Source of the DNA: Nymphalis io | Lineage: Eukaryota > Arthropoda > Insecta > Lepidoptera > Nymphalidae | Assembly: GCF_905147045.1 (NCBI RefSeq) | Contig: NC_065894.1 | Location: 6,237,501 to 6,301,500 of the forward strand | DNA: 64,000 nt | Direction: 5' to 3' | Part shown: in pieces, positions 14,601-26,600 of the stretch | Numbering within the stretch: the stretch's first letter is position 1 | Layout: every line of letters begins with the position of its first letter | Translations under genes and position numbers: made by a program | Notes under the pieces: model-generated | Told to the model about the DNA's origin: nothing | Seen by the model: only the letters and a program-made list of their open reading frames with translations | The model's database searches: none

Positions 14601-17600
14601 AATGTAGTCACAATTTCTTACTCTTCTGTATGAAGGTTTTTAATTATCTGTTTTATTCAATTATATTTTTGCAATAATGAATATTACAGTTTCACGAACA
14701 AAACACATCAACGACAGACAGTATAATACTAGCCTACTAATGTACACTTTATACATTTTACACTTGTTACTTCAATTTATCCATAACGCGATCATTACCT
14801 GCGTTGTGAATTGCGATAACTAAACATATGAAATACAAATTTAGACGTACGTAAAAAAAAAGTTTATTGCACTTATTTTAAACAAACTTATTTAATAAAA
14901 TGCTACACAGTGTTGCCATCGGAGAATTGTTGTTCGTTCACATTAGTACATGTCACGTCTTAAAGCTTAAAACGTGTAACGGGGTTGCCATAAACAGATT
15001 CGAATTGCGCCTCCTACCCAAAACAACCTCGCGTATTTACTAACAAATACACTGAACGCTTTCCCTTGTACTCTGTTATCGCATCAACTTGATCTTCACA
15101 TGAAGCAAGGCTTATACATTATGCGAGAAATGTCAATGAAAGTTTCATGTATGTAAAATAGGTAGTTAACAAACTTACAACTAAATTCGAAAACCTCCCG
15201 TGCCTACTCAGACATTTATTGGAAAATCTGTTCTTGTTTTCCATCATTCAGGTTTGCGGCAAAATAATGTTACGCACATATACATACATATACGTATTTA
15301 CATTGTTCCCTCATTGTTCTAATTTTAATTAATTCTGCATAATATTAGTAGTATTATTGTAAGTATTTTTTATATTTGTTTAAACAAATTTAAATTTGTT
15401 TATCTTTGACTTTTTTTTCATTCAGTATCTTTTTGTCTTAACAGATAAAAAGAATTCTCGTTATTTTGTCATCTACAAGTACCGTTTCGGAGTTTTAGAA
15501 GTTTAAACAAGTTACGATCATCTTACATTACTTCAACTGTGATTTTTTTTATTTAATTAACATTCTTTTGTATAACCTTTGTATACCTTATTTTCAGTCG
15601 TTTAAAAACACTAAAACGAGCTCATTTAATATTAATTTCAGGCTTTTTCCGCAGTTAAGGTGGTGATTAGGGTTAAGCTATGATTAGATCTATACAACGC
15701 TAGCGAAGGCCAAATATTAAGGTATCGGGTAATTACCTTCTATGGCAGGTTTACGTTGGCACAATTGCCCTGAAAATGTTTCTCATTATCCTTTATTATA
15801 CCCCATACTAATCACACATTCAATTGCATATGAAACGACTATAATTGAATCTCGAACGTGTTTTGGCTTTGATGAGGACTCGATAATGTGTTTTTTTTCA
15901 CGTTATATTGTTACGTTTTACATTGACATAATGAACTAGAATCAAATTATATAAAAATAAAATATTGTAGTTTTGACGTAACTGAAAATTGTTTTGACAG
16001 GTAAAATACAGATAAGTTGAATTAATGTATATATATTATATATATAGAATGGTTCGATTACATTCATAGTTCGATTGTATTACATACATATATATACAAA
16101 CCAACTGTTTCTGAAAAGCTGATAATTGTTAATTTAACTACTTTTACCATGATCTCAATTGTCGATGTTGGTCGATGACAGCCGATGACTTAATTGGCGA
16201 CCAATAAGCGTTCAGTGTTAAGTAAGATTAGTAAATCTGACTTTAACAAGCTTTTCAGAAACTGCAAAATAAAAAAAATAGCAAAATTTATGGGATAATA
16301 AATGGGATAATGCATGAATATGTCATGTACTCTGTTTTTCTCATTTTATCCATATTAGCCCTCGAGATCTACACTATGTTTTTGATGTGCTTATTTTGTT
16401 TTTATAATTTTAATTGAACGGAAACATAGTGAGAAAACCTGCATGTGTTGGAAATCTTCTTATTAAATAGAGATGATACCCAAGAGTGAGATATTAACGG
16501 GCTTTAGCTTTATAGCCTTAAATCGATTTAACAAATTTAATTAAAATTTCAATCTCAAATTTCTCGAGATTTTTTCTGTTAATTAAAAATATAAATACCA
16601 GTAATTTACCACTTGATATCTGTCCCCTTTTGTTTTTTCGAGGAGGAAAGGCATTTACGCCTCCCGCCCGGACACGACCGGGACGGGTATGTGGGACTCA
16701 CGGGGCAGAAGGCCACCGTCCTACCCACTAAAACCTCCTCGTTTCCGCCTCACCGCATGGTGGCAGGGTTACGGGAACGCGTTAGCTCACCCTCTCGTGT
16801 GTCTTGTGGTCGCGTGAGCGACCCACCGGTTGTTTTTTATTGAGGTTTTCTCCTCTTAGCCCGGCCGGTGAAGGCAAGGCCCTCGGTCCCACCACAAGCT
16901 AGCGCCTGGATGGGGAAACGAGTTTGAGAAGGCGGTGACCGAAGTCTGTCCACCCAGCATCGACACCGAAACTGGGCAAACCCGCCTCTCCCTCCTCCTC
17001 TACTCCTCCCTCCTTTCTCCGGCAGCCCGAAAGGACCCTGGAGACCAACTCGTCCTCTCTCTCTGGCGGCCCAAAAGGACCCCGGAGTCCTCTTACTTGC
17101 CACGATGCCGCTCGCTGGTCCACTCTGCTCAACAATTGCTGATCGACCCCGTTGCCCAGGGTGCACCACGTGGAGGTGACTGACATGCACCCCTGATATC
17201 TGGCTCCTTGTCAAACTAGCCTAATCTGTACCATCCACGTCTATATAGTTCGCAAGCATTTTACCAAATATATATATTTCTCATAATTTGTAGGTTTAAA
17301 TTAAAAAGCCTAAATGATATTTTTTTATTTATAGACTTCAATTTCACACTAAAAATTGTTGCCATTTATGAAATTTCATTTTGATTAAATTAACAGATAT
17401 TATCTGTTGTCTATACTTCATGAGCCACTAGGAACGTTAATCCGCTATGGCCATACCCGGCAACACATAATTACATATTCTCTCTACAAAGTGATTTACT
17501 TGATAGTCGGCAAGACAACGTATTATAGTATACAAATTTATGTCTAATTAAATTTCAATTAAAAAATAAAACTTACTTTTTAATTGAACTTACTTTAAAT

Positions 17601-20600
17601 GTCTTGCAATTCAATCTTATAGTGAAATATATGATTATTAACTTTATATATTACATGTGTAAGCGTTTTGGTTACAATAAAAACAATTATTTTATATTAA
17701 ACTAGTATTAATTATTATATTAAGCTAATCGTTCCGGCTTTGCACGGGTAGATAAGAAGAAAAATGTATTTTGGATAGGATTTGCATAAAATCCGTTCTT
17801 AGTGAGCGTCTACGTGGGGGAAGGAGTAGCTGTTTCAAATTTCAAGTCAAACAGGCGGATAGTTTAGGATCTCCTAAATCTCAATCAAAATCTAATCTCT
17901 TGATTAGTGGTATTTAGCTTATTTTATATTAAATTGCAAAAACAACAATAAATAAAGTATGTAAACAAACAGTGCAATTTAAGGTTACGTGGTAATATAT
18001 TATATACTTATATTAAACCATGTACCACCTTATATTGTGGATCAGTTTCACTACAATTTAATTACTATCACCTTTTTATTTATATTTAAGCCTAGGGATT
18101 ATATATTATAAAATTTAAAATAAATGACTTATTTATTCAAATAGCAATTTCATCTGTCAAACATATTTCGAACGAAAATTCTATATGTTAACTTACTTCA
18201 TACAATATTCAAGGAACATAATTGCTAGTGCCTGTTCACGTCAATCTGACTCGTAGCAGTTCCGTAAACTAATGTAACGTCGAACCATTTCTAACTTTAA
18301 TATATATATCTGATAATTCATCACTTACAACGTAAGCTATTGATATAGATTTAATAGGCCATTAAAAATTCATAACTGGCAATTCTAAATCTTCTAAATC
18401 GCTATCGCTTTTCATCTTATAGCGTATCTAAATAATTCGTTTGAAATATATATTTATTATAAAATTTTTGAATGATTAATAAAAGTCTCTATAAAACTAT
18501 AAACTATACAATAAAAAGAAACGAATGCATTGATCAAGCTTTTAGGCATGTACCCATTACCCGAATATCTTTCAATAGCAAGATTTTAGTTGTTGATTCT
18601 CGATTATGACGTCAAAATTAAACTATTTCGTGCACCTTTGCTTTTCAATGTATTTTATTATTTGCACCGAAGTTTACACAAATAAGAATATTTACTAACT
18701 TAAGATTAAAACATCGTTATTATTTTATTTTAGATTTACTATAATAACAATACATAAATGCTACATTTAAATACATTTCTAAAATCTCGAATTGTAGATA
18801 TAATATAAATACCAGCCGTGAATAATAAAACTATATATTTAAGTTCCCGAGTTGGCCTAGTGGTTAGAACGCGTGAATCTTAACCGATGATCGTGGGTTC
18901 AAACCCGGGCAAGCACCACTGAATTTTCATGTACTTAATTTATGTTTATAATTCATCTCATGCTTGACGGTGAAGGAAAATATCGTGAGGAAACCTGCAT
19001 GTGTCTAATTTCATTGAAATTATGCCACATGTGTATTCTACCAACCCGCATTGGAGCAGCATGGTGAAATAAGCTCCAAACCCCTTCAAAAGGGAGATGA
19101 GGCCTTAGCCCAGCAGTGGAACATTATCTATATTAAAGTTAATAAATACATTACTATGTAATATATATTATAATGATGATATTAAAATTTTGGTATTATA
19201 TATATTACGAACCACATTTAAATTTATATTGACTTTGTTTCAAGACCATAAAGTTGTCTGGAAGAGATCGCAACTTAGCAATACGACCGCGTTGTTGTGC
19301 GTCATAGATATTTTTATATTATTCATATTGTAAGATTTAGATCCATGATATAGTATATAATTATTAAATAGAGAATATATATTGATCTAAGTCGCGCATG
19401 CTCAGCAAACAATCAGACTATGGTTCATTACGAACAACCGTAACACAATAACTGATTTATAGCGCTGCTACTATAACTTAACGAACACAATAACAATGAG
19501 GATTTGGGATGGCAGTGTGAAGTACAAGTACAACAGACGGTACGCTAGGGATGACGATTTAAGATAGAAGATAGTATCGAAATTTCAAATTGTCACTTCA
19601 ATGTCTCACAATAATAATAATAATTATTATTTATTTATTCAAGTAACAAGACTCATATATTAATTACAAAAAAATAAATGAAACTACTATCTACTACTTA
19701 TATAATTTACTGGTCCAACTGAAACTTTACAACAGCGCTTTATAAATATAAAGTCTGGTCTGTTATCAATCATAATTAGAGTTTTGTAATAATAACTACA
19801 TACTTGTAATAATATATATTTTTTAATTCAACTTATATAATAATAATATATTCATTATTGAAACAGAAATCAAATGTTTTTAATAATAATGAAAGAAATA
19901 AATAGTAAAATACAGCCAAGATTAACACTGTACTCCGCTCTAGCTATCCCTACATTTATTTTTTATATTTTTTTATTTCGAAATAAGAAATCTACTTGTT
20001 GCTATATTTAACTCTCATTAAGTAAATACATTACAGCCATAAATACATACAAATAAAAATTAAAACTAGTTTCTGTACAAATCGTGACCACGTGGAAATT
20101 AAATAAATTAAATATAATATAATTATATATTTAGTAAATTAAACATTCATTAAAGCTGTAAAATTACAACAACTTTATTATTATGTAATAAGTGTATTTA
20201 AATTATAAAATATATAAAATTTTAAGTATTTTTTTAGAATTTAATAAAGTAATAATTTTTTTTCCTTCTGAATGCAACAATTTTACTGGACAAAATTCCA
20301 ATATTATATTCAACATCTTCAACAAATCCTACTTCAACATTGCAAAGCTGATCACCCTAAGTATGACACGTACCCAGTATATTACTGTTCGTAACTGCGT
20401 TAGGTAATTTTGGTACATGTCTAATCCAATTAGCTATTATGATTCGTGGTCCGAATATTAATTTGATGGTCGTTTTGTAAGGCTACATTCTGCGAACTTA
20501 TGTTAACAATAGAGATGGCACTTACCCTGATCACGTATCAAACTCAATTGGTCTCCGTACTGCATTTATTAATATTATAAAATAATAAGTAACCATTATT

Positions 20601-23600
20601 ATTCGATATTATTCGAAGATTATTTTATTTTAAAGCGAGTCGCTCAGTTTTTAGAATATTAGAAGACTGTTAACTGAACATTGAAATTTCAAACCTTTTT
20701 TTTTTCTCGCTGGAAAAACACATTTATGTGTTTCCCCCACATGAGGTGGGGGGGTATGTGGGACTCGCCGGCGCTAAACGCGCCGGAATACCCACTAAGA
20801 AGAGAGAAGATGCGCACAGCGCCGACGTCTTCTCCCAGGTCTTCTTCGGCGAAGCGGAGGCACTCTCCTCGCACTCCCGCTCCGCGGCCTCCTTCTGCGA
20901 CATGACATTTTCGCAGAAGGAGACCATCTCCATGACAAATTCAAAACTGAGCAAGGTTGATGGAAAAGGGTAACTACTGAATTGTTTGCCGATTCATCTG
21001 GATAGGATCTTTAATACATTCAGAACTGATGGTAGTTTTCAATACATATCTTGTAAAAAAGCTTCAATATTACTTGTATTGATATTTTTATATAAACTGT
21101 GACCACAAACGTGAATTTCGTTGTTAATTGGTTCCAAATGATCTCGCTGCCGTTAGAATAAATGATCAACTATTGTTTTAACAGATTTTGTGGTATCAAG
21201 TTTCGTACAGTGCAGTTCGCGGTTGGGGGTCGGCGTGGTTTAAACCATTCGCCAATGTTTAGTAAAAGCAACAAACCAACAATCGCGATTGGTTCGTTGC
21301 ATGCCTCGTTTAATGGCTTGTGGTTTGTTAAACGCTTCAATGACTGATTCAAAGTAATCGAAAACTGAGTTTATAGCGATATTCGTGCACGCTATCTACT
21401 GCCGCCGGTTCGGCTGTCTGGCATTTTTATTTATTTAAGAAAAAAGGAACTCAATAAAGTTTCATTTCACAAAAAATGTAAAAGTAATATATATTATTGA
21501 TTGAAATGTAATTAATTATAAATTTATTTCAAGAAAGCTGTATCCGCCAGTTTCAGATCTGTTAAACTTGGATGCTTGTTTCATGCAGTTTGCCAGATCG
21601 CTTTAATATCTAGCATGAAATAAGTAACATGGCTGATAACCTTATTCAATAATTTCAGCTATAGAACTGATGCAGACATTAGCATATTCTAATATACAAA
21701 CTTTAAACCTTTATACTATTTACATAGATTATTAGTTTGACGTTTTTCATGTCATTGTCATTTCGTTGGTTTAATTGCTTCACAGTATTTCGTCGCTTTG
21801 TTTTCTAAGCTTCATTGAAAACGAAATAAGTTAAGTACGTCAACCAAATTAATTTACTCCGAAAACGTATTTTGAAAGTAAACGTTTCCTACGTTACTAC
21901 GGGCAAAGGGCATAATACATACAATAAACAGCCGCCTTGCAGACTTTGCTAATTGATCCCCGATGTAACGAACCATTGTAATTTCTCTTACGGCTAGACG
22001 CTGCCTCCACAATTACACAAAACCTAATTACAACGAACGAGCTTATGCGAGGGATGAAAAAGATACAAAGATGGTTTTATATCTTGAAGGCAAGGACATC
22101 AAAAGGGGTTTAACATTATAATGCTTCTTATTATTCATGTTATACATTAAACTAAACCACTTTAATACTCTAACTAGTAATTGTTGCTGTACCAAGAATG
22201 TGATGCTTATATTTTGTTATGTTTTAGTTCTATAATATATTACGAAGTTCTAATGAATTTTTATTTAATAAAAGTAGCTTTACAAGCGTTTATATTTTAA
22301 TTATATAAAGTTATATAATAATAAATTGAAATATTATAAATAGCCTGAAAAACGTCCCACTCTTGGCCAGAGGCTTCCCCTTTCCTTAAGGAAACATTTT
22401 GTGTTTAAGCCCGTAATGTTCGATTAAGATTCTCGTATTATGAACGTATTTATATTTCATAAAAATTCAATTTCACTTTTTAAATGTTTTAATAAATGAT
22501 TTAAAAACGCACGTATGTTCTATTTCATTATACGTTTTTAACAACATCAAGATTTGTAATGTAAACCCCGTAAAATTTCATTCATAGCTCTGTCAATTAT
22601 CTTGTAATTAATTGAAAGGTCTCGTAGAAAGTATCAAATCATAATTCTCAAACCCCTTTTTTAAACGTTCAGACAATAGAAATATTTATATGTAAAAAAC
22701 ATGTTTAATGCTGATATATTTTTTTTCTTTCCTTTGATATTACATATAGTTTAAGAAGTATTTTAGCACAGAACATTTGATAAAAAACCGTTATGGTTAT
22801 AATTTTACTAGTTTCCGCCTTCGGCTTCGCCCGCGTGTGAAGGGCTCTCCCTAAGGAACAGGTATTTAGGTATTCTTTGTCTATGTATGTCTGGCAAGAC
22901 CTTATATAATGACCCTATTTACCTCTGATAACGTGTAAAATTTCATGATTACCGGTAAAGCAACAATTTATTTATGATTTATGATTGTTAAAAGTAACAC
23001 CATGAGGAACTTAATCTAGTATTGCAACTCAATATTCTAAAAGTTTATTCACCTCGAAGTTAAAGGGACTAAGTAATGTTTAATAGTTTCGTACAGCATG
23101 GAAATGCGGGACTATTTTAAATTTGATTTAAAAAAAAAGTTATTAATGAAATTTACGTAATTATCTTTTGTAATAATAATAATTTTGTAATAATAATTAG
23201 ATATATGTTACCTAATTATTTTAAATTTTCAAGTGTTTCGTGAATTAAATGTAATTGTTCAATGTATTTATACCGCAAAAAAATTATTTAATAATTAATA
23301 TAAATGTGATTTTATAATTCCAATTCAATAATGATAGTGTAGAAACTCTACATTGTCAATTTAATACACTGCCAAGGGGATATCGCCTTGCTAGTGTTAA
23401 AAGGTAAAAACAATGTATCATAATATTTAAACGAATTAAGTCAAACGACATTCCAATATATTCATTATTGTTACAGATGAAGGTAAAATTCATAAAATCG
23501 TGCAATGGACTCGGAACGGCGACAGCCAGTCAGCTTTACTTGACATCTTCGACGTTACTCCCGGCGAACCAATTCAGGTATGTGAAGAATAAATTGCATT

Positions 23601-26600
23601 TTAACACCCGCTTTTCACGTATGAACGTGATAAAAATTGAAGCTGAAATTTTACATTGATGACAAAAATATTTTCAAGTGCTGTTACTCGGACAAGTACT
23701 CGATTTTTAGTGATTACAGTTGACTCGTTACATAAAGTTATTAAATGTTATTTTTATTTAATTAATTGTTTATTAACGTTTATCAACCTATTTCACTTGA
23801 TTTATAAATTAATGTTATAGAAACATATTATTATTTTATTCTATACTATTTATTTTAATACTGATTCATGTATTATTCAATAATTCAATTACATATACGA
23901 TGTATTATTTTTCTCTTCAAACATTATGTTAATTGACCATCAAATGCTTTATAGGTCAAATGAAATGATAAAACACAAGAAACTCTCGCCAATAAATATT
24001 TCGATTTTATTTATTATTATTCACATTTACTTAATTTTATTTAATGTGTCATATATTGAAATCACATACATTTGGTTACCATTACATATTTAACTATAAC
24101 ACCAATAAACTAACAAAACACGAAAAATATTTAATGAAGTCATTAGCTATATAACCGGTGGTAGTTTCTAGTTTGACTATTAATAAGTAAGTGTAATGTT
24201 TCAAATTTGAATAAAGTATTATGACTTTTTATATTTGAATTATAAATACTTTCTAATATGTAGCTTAATGTCAACTGATGATTGTTATTATGGCTAGCTT
24301 ATAAAGCTGCAGATGCCGAGGTTTTGCATTTAATCTCCGGATGGAGCTAATGAAATTCTATTGTTTTTTAATTAATAAATTATAATCGGTTGACCGGAGT
24401 TGACGTTGGCAGTGTTTACACTTTCGTGACTCTGAAAACATGTAAAGCCTGCTCTAAATTCTGTCCTGCGGCTAAATTCTTTCCCGGTCGTATCGCATTT
24501 GCTATTCCATCGGATTATGACAGTGAAGAAATAATTAATGCGCTTGTACCTACACACACACAGGTACAAAATAATATGTCCTGCGCATGGCTGGCAAACA
24601 TTCAATTTTAAACTAATTATTAAAACTAATTATTTTAAAACATTACACAATCTTTCAAAATAACTAATTACGTTAGATAATAAAAAACAAAAAAAAAACA
24701 TAAAGTTACTTGTACCAGGCAATGGCGATATCCCGCGTGCACGGCTCCTTGTACGCAGCGTCAGATAGGCGCGTGCTACAACTACGCCTTGCACTGTGCG
24801 CGCGCCGTTACGATGCATGCGTGCGTTGCGCACGCGATCCTTACTGTGGATGGGACCGGGATGCTGGCGTGTGTAGGGAATACATGCCAGGGTAAGTTTA
24901 TCTTACTATACATAATTAGTATATTCGATTGACTGCCTCGTTGGTCTTAAGGCTATATATAAGGCCGCAGACCCGGAGGTTCTGGGTGTAAATCCCAGGT
25001 CGGGCCAATAAAAAGATTGAGTTTTTCTGTCGAAAATTCTCAATAGCAGCCCGGAGTCTGGAAGTTGGAATTTTGTACACTTCTGTGCCTCGAAAAGCAC
25101 GTACTTACACACACTTGTGCACTATAATATGTCCTGCGAAGTTGGCTAATCATCTCATGAGATTAGACATATTAATAAATGAAGTTAAACTTATCAAGAA
25201 AGCTAACTGAAAATTATTTATTTACTAATGGTTAGATTAATAAAAAAATTGTAATAGTTATAATATAATATATTTATAGTAAATACTAAATTCTTTATTT
25301 TACTTATTTAATAAACTATAGGTCAATTTATATTTGTATATCAACACATATTATAATAAGCCGTGCAACGTACTTTTAATTTATCGCAACGTAAAATTTA
25401 ATAATATTATGGTACATTCTATTAGCTAATCAGACAACACTTCGAGCTGTGCTTCATGAATTAAATAACCGGCATCCTTTGTAAACACACTCTAGTTCTC
25501 CAATTAGTCAACAATGTGCAATCATGTAGTGTATTTTGGCTCGATTAAATTAATAAAAATGGTATGGTGGTCATCTCTGCCTCTTGATATCGTTTTCCTT
25601 CCCTAGGTTGCCAAGTTGTTCTATTCTTATGGACTACAATTTAAATCTGTATTAATTTTATTAATATATGAATTAAAACACAATTCTGATTTTGAAATAT
25701 TTTGTTTATAATGCTTTTTTTATATTTAAAGCTATTGCGAAGACTACCTTTTGATAGCAAATTTCGCGCATTATCTTAAACATATTTTTAGAAAATATTA
25801 ATTATGTACCATTCCTTTTGTTCGTGATTACTCAGAAATTCAATACTAATAATAATAATAATAATATAATAATCCTTTCTGGGACATGCTATTCGCTTCT
25901 GTATAAAATTCTGCAAATACTTTTAACTTGGTTTTATTCAAATTAAATCTCTTGTTACTTATTACTTTAAACTTATTATTTGAAAATACTATATAAAATT
26001 AAAAAAAAATCTCTTTCCGGAAATATATCACTTAATTGAATTCAGTTAAAATACCAATTAAAATTCGTGGAGAAGGGTAACTACTAAGTTTCTCTTCCTT
26101 TAATTTAATAATGTTACATTTTGCATCGACAATGTTTTTGTAGGCATACTTGAATTATGGATAAATATCCATAATTCAAGATTTTTCAATACTTTTTTGG
26201 AAACCACCATGCATAAGTTATGTTTACTATTCCTTAATAGAGTTAATAACTCGGAAAAATTATGCGTAACTCTATGAACAAAATCAACACAAAAGAAATT
26301 AGCGAACGCGTTGTACGTGCCCGGCCACGTTTGACCTAAACAACTACTTATTATTATTTTTAAAAATATATCATCTTATTTCAATCCACAGGTTAATACA
26401 AGACGTGGCAAATGAAACAGCAGATATATGTGACTCATCCATCGCCCGCAAGAGCGTGTCTGCGACTTGGGGTCAGAGCCTACACCTTGGCAGCTTCGTG
26501 AAAATGCCAGAAGTATTGCAACCCAGAGCCGTCACGTGGTTTCACTACTCCAGAGATAAAGGAAGGCATCCTATTACTTTTAAGTAAGTTAATTTGCTAA

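Larger units (their letters stand above)
8429..23476 (+). other. Large (15-kb) semaphorin intron 4
   Basis: Holds in order: a unique, relatively complex tract (9230-12420), AT-rich sequence with no recognised element (12430-16080), a MITE-like element, GC-rich repeat copy 1, a repeat fragment (17730), SINE family B (18843), GC-rich repeat copy 2 and a repeat fragment (22809). 21130-22110 is unique, moderately GC, unexplained. The flanking exons join without missing residues, so no further coding exon is needed. Confidence 0.7.

Noticed and set aside
16613..17214. Several overlapping open frames on both strands
   Set aside because: They lie in a GC-rich repeat; open frames in many phases are expected there and none matches a family.
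18845..18915. tRNA gene with intact A and B boxes
   Set aside because: The body that follows is shared with several copies in the window, so it is the head of a SINE; it lacks a proper cloverleaf.
20681..20973. Overlapping open frames on both strands
   Set aside because: Same GC-rich repeat family with strong hairpins; not coding.
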